Part shown: positions 27,052 through 34,985 of the stretch, piece after piece
Layout of the letters: each line of letters starts with the position of its first letter
How positions within the stretch are numbered: the stretch's first letter is position 1
Program-made: the position numbers and the translations under genes
Origin: Gluconacetobacter diazotrophicus PA1 5
GTDB lineage: Bacteria > Pseudomonadota > Alphaproteobacteria > Acetobacterales > Acetobacteraceae
Assembly: GCF_000067045.1 (NCBI RefSeq)
Contig: NC_010125.1
Coordinates: 3,512,001 to 3,576,000 of the forward strand
DNA length: 64,000 bases
Direction: 5' to 3'
Notes under the pieces: model-generated
The model's database searches: none
What the model was told of the DNA's origin: nothing
Seen by the model: the letters and a program-made list of their open reading frames with translations, nothing else

Positions 27052-29027
27052 CGCCGGAACTGGGCAATTTCGCGCTGGCGCTGGCCTGCTGCCTGGCCGG
27101 CGGGCAGGCGATCCTGCCGCTGGTGGGCGCGCGGCGGCGCGACCCGCGGCTGATGGCGCTGGCCCCCGCCCTGGCGGTGGGGCAGATGCTGGCGCTGGCC
27201 TTTTCCTTCGCATGCCTGATCGATGCGGCGGTGCGTGACGATTTCTCGGTCCAGAACGTCGCGGCCAACAGCGCCGCCGCCAAGCCGCTGCTGTACAAAA
27301 TCACCGGCGTATGGGGCAATCACGAGGGATCGGTACTGCTGTGGGCGCTGATCCTGGGGATCTGCGGCGGGGCGGTGGCACTGTTCGGCCGCAACCTGCC
27401 CTCTGCCCTGCGGGCGCGGGTCATCGCGGTCCTGGGCGGCGTTTCGGCCGGCTTCCAGCTGTTCTGCCTGACGACGTCCAATCCGTTCGACCGCGTCTGG
27501 CCCGCGCCGATGGACGGCCAGGGCATGAACCCGCTGCTGCAGGACCCGGGCCTGGCCTTCCATCCGCCCATTCTCTACACCGGCTATGTCGGCTTCGCCG
27601 TGCCCTTCGCCTTCGCCGTCGCCGCCCTGATCGAGGGACGGGTGGACGCCGCCTGGGGCCGCTGGGTCCGCCCCTGGGCCGTCGCGGCCTGGTGCTTCCT
27701 GACCTGCGGCATCGCGCTGGGGTCGTGGTGGTCGTACTACGTGCTGGGCTGGGGCGGCTACTGGTTCTGGGACCCGGTGGAAAACGCGTCGCTGATCCCG
27801 TGGCTGACCGGCACCGCGCTGGTCCATTCCGCCATCGTGGTGGAAAAGCGCGAGGCGCTGAAGATCTGGACCGTGCTGCTGGCCATCGGCACATTCTCGT
27901 TCTCGCTGTCCGGCACGTTCCTGGTCCGCTCGGGCATTCTCAATTCCGTCCATGCCTTCGCCAACGACCCGGCGCGCGGCATCTTCATCCTGGGCCTGCT
28001 GGCGCTGGTCATCGGCGGGTCGCTGCTGCTGTTCGCGATCCGCGCGCCGGCGCTGGTGGCGGGCGGCCTGTTCGCGCCGGTCTCGCGCGAGGGGCTGCTG
28101 GTCGTGAACAATATCCTGCTGTGCTCGATCTGCGCGGTGGTGCTGACCGGGACCATGTATCCGCCCTTCATGTCGCTGCTGTTCGGCAAGACGATTTCGG
28201 TCGGCAAGCCGTTCTTCGACGCCACGGCGGCGCCGCTGGCGATTCCGCTTCTGGCCTTCATGGGGTTCGGCCCGATGATGCCGTGGAAGCGCGCCCAGTT
28301 CTGGCCCGTGCTGCGCCGGCTGTGGTGGGCCGGGATCGTCACCGCCCTCGCCTTCTGCCTGATGGCCTGGCGCATCCGCGACGTGCTGCCGCTGCTGGCC
28401 GCGACCGGCGCGGTCTGGGTGATCGCGGCCAGCGTCGCCGACATTGCCGAGCGCGTCCGCCTGTTCCGCATCCCGCCCGGCGCCAGCCTGCAGCGCGCGC
28501 GCATGCTGCCGCGCGCGGCGCTGGGCGCGGCCCTGGCCCATGCCGGCGTCGGCATCAGCGTGCTGGGGCTGGCCGCCATGTCGCAGGCCCAGCACCGCAT
28601 CGTCGAGGTCCGGGTCGGCCAGACCGAGATGCTGGCCGGCGACGCCTGGACCCTGACCGCGATCCGCGCGGCCCCCGGCCCGAACTACACGTCCCTGATC
28701 GCGACGATCGAGGTCCGGCATGACGGCAGGCTGGTCACCGTGCTGCATCCGTCCAAGCGCACCTTCCCCAGCCAGAACCAGACGACGACCGAGGTCGCCA
28801 TCCATACCAACCTGATGTCCGACCTGTACGGCGTGCTGGGCGACCGGCACGGCACCGACGCCGACCCGACCTACGTGCTGCGCCTGCACTACAATCCGCT
28901 GGCGCCGTGGATGTGGCTGGGCGGGCTGATCATGGCGCTGGGCGGGGCGCTGTCGCTGTCCGACCGGCGGACGCGCGTCGGCGCGCCGCGCCGCGCCGCC
29001 GCCCCCGGCATGGTGGCCGCGCAATGA
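27048..29027 (+). CDS. ccmF: Cytochrome c heme lyase subunit CcmF
   Basis: Large polytopic membrane protein that with CcmH ligates heme to apocytochrome c. The 659 residues contain about 14-15 helices, the early WGNHEGSVLLWALIL motif and the WWD signature GWGGYWFWDPVENASLIPW, then the second conserved block LVRSGILNSVHAFA. Its ATG lies in the ccmE stop (ATGA), and its stop in the ccmG start. Confidence 0.97.
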   Translation: MTPELGNFALALACCLAGGQAILPLVGARRRDPRLMALAPALAVGQMLALAFSFACLIDAAVRDDFSVQNVAANSAAAKPLLYKITGVWGNHEGSVLLWALILGICGGAVALFGRNLPSALRARVIAVLGGVSAGFQLFCLTTSNPFDRVWPAPMDGQGMNPLLQDPGLAFHPPILYTGYVGFAVPFAFAVAALIEGRVDAAWGRWVRPWAVAAWCFLTCGIALGSWWSYYVLGWGGYWFWDPVENASLIPWLTGTALVHSAIVVEKREALKIWTVLLAIGTFSFSLSGTFLVRSGILNSVHAFANDPARGIFILGLLALVIGGSLLLFAIRAPALVAGGLFAPVSREGLLVVNNILLCSICAVVLTGTMYPPFMSLLFGKTISVGKPFFDATAAPLAIPLLAFMGFGPMMPWKRAQFWPVLRRLWWAGIVTALAFCLMAWRIRDVLPLLAATGAVWVIAASVADIAERVRLFRIPPGASLQRARMLPRAALGAALAHAGVGISVLGLAAMSQAQHRIVEVRVGQTEMLAGDAWTLTAIRAAPGPNYTSLIATIEVRHDGRLVTVLHPSKRTFPSQNQTTTEVAIHTNLMSDLYGVLGDRHGTDADPTYVLRLHYNPLAPWMWLGGLIMALGGALSLSDRRTRVGAPRRAAAPGMVAAQ

Positions 29028-29605
29028 CCGGTACCGTGCCGCATCCCCCGAACCTGGCGCGGCGGCGCCTGCTGATGGCGGCGCCGCTGGCCGCCGCCGG
29101 GGTGGCGGGAGTGGCGTTCTGGCGCATGCTGTCGGGCATGAGCCAGGGATCGTTCGACCCGCACGACATCCACGCCCCGGTGCTGAACCGCCCGGTGCCC
29201 GATTTCAAGCTGCCGGACCAGACCCCCGGCCAGGGATTCGGCACCGCCGACCTGCGCGCGCTGCAGGCGCCGGTCCTGGTGAATTTCTTCGCGTCCTGGT
29301 GCATCCCGTGCGTCGCGGAGATGCCCGAACTGAACGCATTGAAGGACCGGCTGCCGATCTGGGGCATCGCCTACAAGGACAAGCCGGACGACGCCGCCGG
29401 CTTCGTGAAGCGCGCCGGCAACCCCTACGCGCGCATCGCCGGCGACCTGTCGGGCATGACCGCCATCGACTGGGGCGTGTCCGGCGTGCCGGAATCCTTC
29501 CTGGTCGGGCCGGGCGGCGTGATCCGCTGGCACAGCGCCGCCGCGCTGGACGCCGACACGGTTCGCGGCACGCTGCTGCCCCTGGCCGCGAGCCTGCATT
29601 CATGA
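29024..29605 (+). CDS. ccmG: Thiol:disulfide interchange protein CcmG/DsbE
   Basis: Membrane-tethered thioredoxin that reduces the apocytochrome cysteines before heme attachment. 193 residues: anchor near 14-33, thioredoxin fold with active site FFASWCIPCVAEMPEL (cysteines near 93 and 96), and the cis-proline in SGVPESFLVGPGG. It overlaps both neighbours by ATGA. Confidence 0.96.
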   Translation: MTGTVPHPPNLARRRLLMAAPLAAAGVAGVAFWRMLSGMSQGSFDPHDIHAPVLNRPVPDFKLPDQTPGQGFGTADLRALQAPVLVNFFASWCIPCVAEMPELNALKDRLPIWGIAYKDKPDDAAGFVKRAGNPYARIAGDLSGMTAIDWGVSGVPESFLVGPGGVIRWHSAAALDADTVRGTLLPLAASLHS

Positions 29606-30078
29606 GGACCACGGCGCGCACCCTGCTGGTCACGCTGGTCCTGGCCGCCGGGCTGTCGCCCCTGGCGGCGGCGGCGGTCGACGATCCGTCGGAAATGCTG
29701 CCCGACCCGCGCCAGGAAGCCCGGGCCGAGGCGATCGGCGCGCAATTGCGCTGCCTGGTCTGCCAGAACGAATCGATCGAGGACAGCAGTGCCGGGCTCC
29801 TGATCCGCGACCTGCGCCACGTGGTGCGCGATCACGTCGCCCGGGGTGAGTCCAACCGGCAGATCATGGACTGGATGGTCGGCCGCTACGGCAATTTCAT
29901 CCGGCTGCGCCCGGCGCTGACCATCGGCACCCTCCTGTTGTGGGGCATGCCGGTGCTGGCCCTGCTGGCGGGGATCGGCGCGGCCGCCCTGGCCTTCCGC
30001 CGGTCGCGGGGCACCGCGCCCGCGCCGCTGAGCGACGCCGAACGCGCGCGCCTGACCGACCTGACCGGACCGCGCTGA
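29602..30078 (+). CDS. ccmH: Cytochrome c-type biogenesis protein CcmH
   Basis: Periplasmic-facing thiol protein that holds apocytochrome c for the heme lyase. 158 residues: signal sequence at 1-25, the redox motif LRCLVCQNESIEDS (cysteines near 51 and 54), and a C-terminal membrane helix (LLLWGMPVLALLAGIGAAALA). This is the short form, with the TPR part encoded separately by the next gene. Its ATG overlaps the ccmG stop. Confidence 0.96.
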   Translation: MRTTARTLLVTLVLAAGLSPLAAAAVDDPSEMLPDPRQEARAEAIGAQLRCLVCQNESIEDSSAGLLIRDLRHVVRDHVARGESNRQIMDWMVGRYGNFIRLRPALTIGTLLLWGMPVLALLAGIGAAALAFRRSRGTAPAPLSDAERARLTDLTGPR

Positions 30079-30085
30079 GGGGCTT

Positions 30086-30805
30086 ATGATCTGGATTGGC
30101 ATTTTCCTGCTCAGCACGGTCGTGCTGCTGCCCGCGATCGTCGCGATTCGCCGCACGGACCGCCTGACGGATGAACGCGCATCCGCCCTGCTGCTGCATT
30201 ACGCGCAACTGGCCGAACTGGACCGCGACCGGCAGGACGGGCTGATCGCGGACAGCGAACATCTGGGCGCCGTGCTGGAAGTCCAGCGGCGGCTGCTGGC
30301 CACCGACGCGGCGCCGGCACGGAGCCTGGGCCGCGCGGCGAGGGTGCCGGCCGTCGTGGTGGCGCTGCTGCTGATCCCGGCTTCGGCGGTGGGGCTGTAC
30401 CTGCTCTGCGGCCATCCGGCGCTGCCGGCCCAGCCCCTGGCGCCGCGCCTGGCCGCCCTGCATGCCCAGGACCATCGCGACGACGCGCTGCTGGCGGAAC
30501 TGCGCACCGGCCTGGCCCGCATGGCCCCCGACGACCCCAACCGCTTCCGGGGGTACCTGCTGCTGGGCCAGGCGGAAGCCGCCCGCATGCATTACGCCGA
30601 CGCCGCCGAGGCCTGGCGGCAGGCGACCGCCATCCAGTTCATCCCCGAAATCGCGGCCCGCGCGGCCGAGGCCCAGACCCTGGCGGACGGACGGGTCTCG
30701 TCCGACAGCGCCGCGCTGTTCCGCCGCGCGCTGGACGGCGCCCCGGCCGACGCGCCGTGGCGCATGGCGGCGGAACAGCGGATCGCCCAGTCGGAGCACC
30801 AGTAA
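30086..30805 (+). CDS. ccmI: Cytochrome c-type biogenesis protein CcmI (TPR)
   Basis: Apocytochrome c chaperone that feeds CcmFH. The 239 residues have an N-terminal helix (IWIGIFLLSTVVLLPAIVAI), the LLLHYAQLAELDRDRQDGLI segment with the characteristic loop, a second helix near 90-110 (VVVALLLIPASAVGLYLL) and TPR-like repeats in the C-terminal half (GYLLLGQAEAARMHYADAAE). It starts seven bases after ccmH and closes the ccm set. Confidence 0.9.
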   Translation: MIWIGIFLLSTVVLLPAIVAIRRTDRLTDERASALLLHYAQLAELDRDRQDGLIADSEHLGAVLEVQRRLLATDAAPARSLGRAARVPAVVVALLLIPASAVGLYLLCGHPALPAQPLAPRLAALHAQDHRDDALLAELRTGLARMAPDDPNRFRGYLLLGQAEAARMHYADAAEAWRQATAIQFIPEIAARAAEAQTLADGRVSSDSAALFRRALDGAPADAPWRMAAEQRIAQSEHQ

Positions 30806-30811
30806 CCCGCC

Positions 30812-31108
30812 ATGATCGAACCCGTCCCCAGCAGCGTCGAGCAATGTCCGTTCTGCCACCGGACCATTCGCGGCACGACCGAGACCTGCCCCCATTGCGG
30901 GGCGGAACGGCAGTTCGGCCCGACCCGGCGCGAAAGCCTGGCCAGCATCGGCTTCGGCGTGGTGGTCGGACCGGCCGGGATGGCGCTGGCCGGGGCGGGT
31001 ATCACGCTGGCCCTGATGGCGGCCGCGATCGGCGGCGTGCTGGGCTTCTTCGTCGCCCATTCCCGCCATGCCGGCGATCGCTGGATGCCGCCCCGGAAAG
31101 CGCGCTGA
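30812..31108 (+). CDS. Small zinc-ribbon membrane protein
   Basis: Not recognised as a named family. The 98 residues show a four-cysteine zinc ribbon at the N-terminus (CPFCH, then CPHCG, cysteines near 12, 15, 26 and 29), followed by one or two hydrophobic segments (GVVVGPAGMALAGAGITLAL, MAAAIGGVLGFFVAH) and a basic tail. It starts seven bases after ccmI on the same strand and is probably read as part of the ccm message. Confidence 0.7.
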   Translation: MIEPVPSSVEQCPFCHRTIRGTTETCPHCGAERQFGPTRRESLASIGFGVVVGPAGMALAGAGITLALMAAAIGGVLGFFVAHSRHAGDRWMPPRKAR

Positions 31109-31195
31109 GAAAGGCACTGAGGCGGGCGATCACACTCCCGTTCCCGCTGCCGCTCCGTCCTTGCCCGCTGGCGGCGCCCGGGTAACAGTGCCCCC

Positions 31196-31354
31196 ATGAC
31201 CGACACCCAGACCCCGAAGCCCGAACCCTCCGTGACGCAGCCCCAGGGCAACGCGGAAAAACCGGCCGAGCCGCATGAATATGGCGGCCCGAAGGAACAG
31301 CGCCCCACGCGCTATGGCGACTGGACCGTCAAGGGACGCTGCATCGACTTCTGA
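31196..31354 (+). CDS. DUF1674 / SDHAF4-like succinate dehydrogenase assembly factor
   Basis: A 52-residue frame ending RPTRYGDWTVKGRCIDF, the diagnostic C-terminus of the DUF1674 family, whose eukaryotic member SDHAF4 binds flavinylated SdhA and helps assemble complex II. The N-terminal 25 residues are proline-rich and disordered, as is usual. It lies 87 bases after the zinc-ribbon gene. No typical ribosome-binding site is obvious, but the conserved C-terminus makes the gene secure. Confidence 0.88.
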   Translation: MTDTQTPKPEPSVTQPQGNAEKPAEPHEYGGPKEQRPTRYGDWTVKGRCIDF

Positions 31355-31369
31355 TCCGATCGGTTCGGT

Positions 31370-32737
31370 TCAGAGTCCCAGCAGGATTTTCTGTTCCTGG
31401 AGCCAGGTGCGGAACGCCTCGACCTGGGCGACCGGGGGCAGGTGCCCCGACCCGTCGGCCAGGGCACGATAGAGGTCCCATGCCGGCTTCACGGCGACGG
31501 CCAGCGCGGGCCGCTGTTCCAGGTGATGGCGCAGTGACGGCTGCGCCACGGCCGACAGGTCCGCGGGAAGGGTTTCGGGCGGGAAGGCGAACATCGACCA
31601 TATCCGCGCCATGACGGCGTCGGGCGCGTCGAGAAGCCGGTCGAAGAACGCCGCGAAGACGGGCTTGTCCCGCAGGAACTCCAGGGCCGTCACCATATGG
31701 TCGGCCCAGAGGAACACCCCGATCCCGACCATGATCCGGTTGCGCCGCTGCAGGGACATCGCCACCTCGACCGGGTGGCGCGTGGTCAGGATGTAGCGCG
31801 GGACATAGCCCTCCGCGACCAGCGCCCGGTGCCATACCGGCATCAGCAGGCAGATTCGCGGGTCCTTGAGGACGATGGCGCGTGCGTCCGGGTATTGCGC
31901 GCGGATCGTTTCGCGGATGCGACCGACATGCGCATCCAGGCCGGCCCCGGCGTCCTTCAGGCGGACGCTGGAAAACAGCCGGTCCCATCCCGCGCCATAT
32001 TCCTTCAGGATGCCGTCGTTCAACGCGGCGATGATCGGCGATTCCCAGAATCCGTCCCGGTTATCTTCGCCTGGCGGCATCAGGCTGGTCGGCAGGTCGA
32101 ACCCGGCCCTGGCCAGCAGGTGGCTGACCAGCGAGGTTCCGGACCGATGCATGCCGACGACGACCATCGCGGTTTTCTCGTCGCGGTCCGATCGCCGGAT
32201 GGCGGGCCGCGCGGCGATCGCATCGCATTCGGCCTGCCAGTCCCGCTGCGACCGGATATTCGGCACGTCGATGCCGTAAGCCTGCCGGATCGCCTTGCCA
32301 ACCGCGTCGGGGTCGGGCGCGCTGGTGACCAGGAGATCATAGTTGCAGGCGTTGCCGATCGTCCGATAGGCCGTCTTCCTGTCGGCGCCGGCGGGATTGT
32401 CCATGTCCAGGAACAGGACCCGCACCCGACCCGGCAGGGGCGGACGGGGCGGGAAGCGTCTGGAATAGACGATCGACACAGCCGGCTCGCCGGCCGGTTC
32501 CGCCGCAGGCTTCGGCGGGGCCAGCCCGTGACGCCGCAGAAAGCCGGCAATATCGGGGGCGGACGGAGCGTCCCGGCCGGTGATGCAAACCGGTCCCCGG
32601 TCGGCGCAGGCGCGTACCAGGCCGGCGAGCGTGCGCCCGCCATCCTCGATCGCGCAATCCACGTGCAGCCTGGTCCGGACTGTCGAAGGCGTCTTTCGCG
32701 CCCTGTTCCACACGGCGCGAAAGGCACGGACGGGCAC
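31370..32737 (-). CDS. Sulfotransferase-like protein with novel N-terminal domain
   Basis: The C-terminal half (from about residue 200) carries the PAPS-binding signature VVVGMHRSGTSLVSHLLARA, then a conserved ARAIVLKDPRICLLMPVW and ILTTRHPVEVAMSLQRRNRI, as in bacterial sulfotransferase-family proteins found with surface polysaccharide genes. The first 200 residues have no family I recognise; a VRVLFLDMDNPAGADRK segment suggests a small alpha/beta fold. I chose the GTG at 32737, whose first base overlaps the preceding TAG stop; a longer in-frame frame upstream is antisense-like shadow of the membrane gene. It probably shares a message with that gene. Acceptor unknown. Confidence 0.75.
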   Translation of the reverse strand: MPVRAFRAVWNRARKTPSTVRTRLHVDCAIEDGGRTLAGLVRACADRGPVCITGRDAPSAPDIAGFLRRHGLAPPKPAAEPAGEPAVSIVYSRRFPPRPPLPGRVRVLFLDMDNPAGADRKTAYRTIGNACNYDLLVTSAPDPDAVGKAIRQAYGIDVPNIRSQRDWQAECDAIAARPAIRRSDRDEKTAMVVVGMHRSGTSLVSHLLARAGFDLPTSLMPPGEDNRDGFWESPIIAALNDGILKEYGAGWDRLFSSVRLKDAGAGLDAHVGRIRETIRAQYPDARAIVLKDPRICLLMPVWHRALVAEGYVPRYILTTRHPVEVAMSLQRRNRIMVGIGVFLWADHMVTALEFLRDKPVFAAFFDRLLDAPDAVMARIWSMFAFPPETLPADLSAVAQPSLRHHLEQRPALAVAVKPAWDLYRALADGSGHLPPVAQVEAFRTWLQEQKILLGL

Positions 32738-33258
32738 TACAGGCTGCCCTGTTCCTGCACGCGCCCGAATCGCGCCCGCTCCACCTGGCGATGGCCGGGC
32801 GGACGCAGTTCGCACGAGATCAGGTAGATCCCGGCGACGAAGATGATGTTGGCCAGCGAGTTGAACCACAGCGCGATCTCGAAATACGGCGGCGCGGTGG
32901 CGCCCTGGTAGAGCGCGTAGACGGCAAACGGAATCGACAGCGGCCGCATGCCGGCCAGCATCACCCGCAGCGGGTTCATGTGGCCCGGCCGCACCATCGG
33001 CCGCACCCGGTTGATACCCATGTAGAAGGCCAGCCCCAGGCACCAGACCAACACGTTGAACATGGCATCGCTGATGGACATGTGGCCGACCAGGATCATG
33101 GCGACGATCGACGCGGCCGACAGCATGATGGCCCCGAACTGGAAGCTCATGCCCACGGCCATCGCCGGCAGCCGTTCGGGCAGACGGTCGGCGAAGGGCT
33201 GAAAGACCCGGTCCAGCAACCAAGCATCGAATTGGTTGACGCGATCACCAAAAGACAT
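32737..33258 (-). CDS. Integral membrane protein of unknown function
   Basis: The 173 residues contain about four hydrophobic helices (FGAIMLSAASIVAMILVG, FNVLVWCLGLAFYMGIN, PLSIPFAVYALYQGA and FNSLANIIFVAGIYLIS). No named family recognised. Its stop codon shares a base with the GTG of the sulfotransferase-like gene, so the two are likely translated together. Confidence 0.75.
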   Translation of the reverse strand: MSFGDRVNQFDAWLLDRVFQPFADRLPERLPAMAVGMSFQFGAIMLSAASIVAMILVGHMSISDAMFNVLVWCLGLAFYMGINRVRPMVRPGHMNPLRVMLAGMRPLSIPFAVYALYQGATAPPYFEIALWFNSLANIIFVAGIYLISCELRPPGHRQVERARFGRVQEQGSL

Positions 33259-33313
33259 GTGGACCTTGTATCAAGCCCGTATCGGGACCGCATCCCCTTT
33301 CACGATCCGCCCG

Positions 33314-33553
33314 TCAGGCGGCGGCGACGCCCTCGTCCAGGATCGTGACGTCCAGGATCGCGGTATCGCGCAGCGTGGCCTGGGCCCGCGCCTGGATGGC
33401 ACGGCGCAGCAGGCACATCATGCCCGGGACGCAGTTGCCGCATTTGGGGCGGCAGCCCCGGCGGGCATGGATCTCGCCCGGCCGCGTGGCGCCTTCCTCG
33501 GCGGCTTCCGCCACGTCACGATCCGTCAACATGTTGCAAGAACAGACAAACAT
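33314..33553 (-). CDS. bfd: Bacterioferritin-associated ferredoxin (Bfd-like, [2Fe-2S])
   Basis: Bfd reduces bacterioferritin to release stored iron. The 79 residues begin MFVCSCNMLTDRDV with cysteines near 4 and 6, and the second pair CGNC near 38 and 41, giving the C-x-C ... C-x2-C cluster. An in-frame ATG 13 codons upstream lacks the family start. The gene lies just downstream of a TTCGCAA repeat that could be an iron-regulator site. No bacterioferritin gene is nearby. Confidence 0.88.
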   Translation of the reverse strand: MFVCSCNMLTDRDVAEAAEEGATRPGEIHARRGCRPKCGNCVPGMMCLLRRAIQARAQATLRDTAILDVTILDEGVAAA

Positions 33554-33604
33554 GGCGTGTCCCAATATCCGTGCCCCACCCGTTTGAAGCACAGATGATA
33601 ACTG

Positions 33605-33623
33605 TTCGCAATCTCATTCGCAA
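33605..33623 (-). promoter_or_regulatory. Candidate Fur-type operator upstream of bfd
   Basis: Two exact TTCGCAA repeats (33605-33611 and 33617-33623), read as TTGCGAA-N5-TTGCGAA on the bfd strand, sit about 50 bases before the start. Alphaproteobacterial Fur boxes often use TGCGAAT-type half sites, and bfd is classically iron-repressed. This is a motif resemblance; binding is not shown. Confidence 0.45.
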
Positions 33624-33660
33624 AAAAAGACGGGCGCCGAATGCAACTCCGACGCCCGCA
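33622..33660 (-). terminator. Rho-independent terminator of the serine hydrolase gene
   Basis: On the minus strand a CGGGCGTCGGA / TTCGGCGCCCG hairpin with a short GTTGCA loop is followed by GTC and seven or eight Ts (A-run at 33622-33629 on the plus strand). It sits between the hydrolase stop at 33702 and the bfd promoter, separating the two units. Confidence 0.85.
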
Positions 33661-33701
33661 TGGTTCATGCCAGACTGGCTTCCCGCCGCCCGAAGGGCGT
33701 G

Positions 33702-34886
33702 TCAGCCCACGCCGTACACCGCATCGCGCACCGCGTCCGGATAGGCACCGGCCATGCCCGCCAGAGCCGTATTGCTCAGCATCACGATCGATACCCCCCG
33801 CGCGGGGTCGGCGATCCATTGATGGCCGTAGACCCCGCCCCAGGTGAAGGCGCCGCGTGACATCGGGGTGCGCGCCCGTGCCGGATCGTCCACCGTCGCC
33901 GCCCCGATGGCGAAGCGCATGCCGTCATTGGCCATTCCCATCGGCAGGTCGCCGATCGCGTTGCGCCCGAACAACGCGGCGCTGTCCGCCGACAGGATCG
34001 GCCCGCCACCCGCGCGCAGGGCGTCGACGAAGGTCAGGAATTCCTCCGCCGTGCCGACCATGCCCGCCCCGCCCGAGGGATAGGAACCAGAATCCAGCAC
34101 CCGGTCCGGGGCGAAGACGATTTCGCTGATCCGGCCGCCGGGCAGTTGCCGGGGCATCGCGTAGCGCGCGCCCATCGCGACCGGGACGGGCCGCGCATCG
34201 GCATAGGCGCCGCACAGGGCGGTCGGGTCGGGCACCGAAAACCCGCTGCGCGCCCAGCCCAGCGGCGCGCCGACATACTGCCGCACAAGCTCCGGCAGCG
34301 GCGCGTCGCCCGCGCGTTCCAGCACGCCGCCCATCACGTCCAGCGCCAGAGAATACTGGCACCCCTGCCCCGGCGCGAACGACAGCGGCACGCCGGACAG
34401 GCGCGCCAGGTTGTCGGCCAGCGCCAGTCCGGGCTCGGCAATGCCGTCGGAAACGCCGGCGCGGACATAGGGGTTGTCGTCGCGCGGGAAGGCAAAGCCG
34501 TAGGACAGGCCCGCCGTGTGCGTCAGCAGGTGGCGCAACGTGATCACCGGCACCGATCCATCGGCACAGGCCGGCCGGAAATCGGGCAGGAATCGCGTGA
34601 CCGCGTCGTCCAGGCCCAGCATTCCGCGTTCGGCCAGTCGCAACGCCACGGCCGTCACCACCGGCTTGGTCAGCGACGCCAGGCGCATCAGCGTATCCGT
34701 CGCCATCGGCCTGTCGCCCTCGCGATTCGCCAGGCCGGCGGCACAGCGCACCACGACGGCGCCGTCCACCGCCACCAGCACCACCGCGCCCACCAGCCTG
34801 CCCCGCGCCACCGCGCCCCGCACCACCTGATCGACCCGTTCGGCCATTCCCCCAGTCGGCATGGCAATCGACATGGCGTCCATCAT
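33702..34886 (-). CDS. Serine hydrolase, beta-lactamase class C/esterase family
   Basis: The 394 residues match the beta-lactamase family domain used by esterases, peptidases and class C enzymes. The nucleophile motif is MRLASLTKPVV, with Ser near 71 and Lys near 74; the tyrosine motif is CQYSLALDVMGGV; HQWIADPARG lies where the KTG-like element is expected. No signal peptide is evident, so an esterase role in the cytoplasm is more likely than beta-lactam resistance. AAGGAGACGTA precedes the ATG at 34886. A strong terminator follows the gene. Confidence 0.88.
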   Translation of the reverse strand: MMDAMSIAMPTGGMAERVDQVVRGAVARGRLVGAVVLVAVDGAVVVRCAAGLANREGDRPMATDTLMRLASLTKPVVTAVALRLAERGMLGLDDAVTRFLPDFRPACADGSVPVITLRHLLTHTAGLSYGFAFPRDDNPYVRAGVSDGIAEPGLALADNLARLSGVPLSFAPGQGCQYSLALDVMGGVLERAGDAPLPELVRQYVGAPLGWARSGFSVPDPTALCGAYADARPVPVAMGARYAMPRQLPGGRISEIVFAPDRVLDSGSYPSGGAGMVGTAEEFLTFVDALRAGGGPILSADSAALFGRNAIGDLPMGMANDGMRFAIGAATVDDPARARTPMSRGAFTWGGVYGHQWIADPARGVSIVMLSNTALAGMAGAYPDAVRDAVYGVG

Positions 34887-34985
34887 TACGTCTCCTTCAT
34901 TCCAGGCCCCGACACGATCCCGCCGGTTTTCATGACGGCGGGCGGGGTCTACGCTGTCCGGGCCACCAGGAGTATCCAGCAGATC

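Noticed and set aside
26970-29024. 684-codon minus-strand frame opposite ccmF
   Set aside because: Antisense shadow of ccmF with skewed composition.
32738-33223. N-terminal extension of the sulfotransferase-like frame
   Set aside because: It lies in a second frame over the membrane-protein gene; the GTG at 32737 fits gene overlap and composition better.
33702-34886. Considered a beta-lactamase resistance gene
   Set aside because: No signal peptide, and the motifs fit esterase-like members of the family as well; resistance is not supported.
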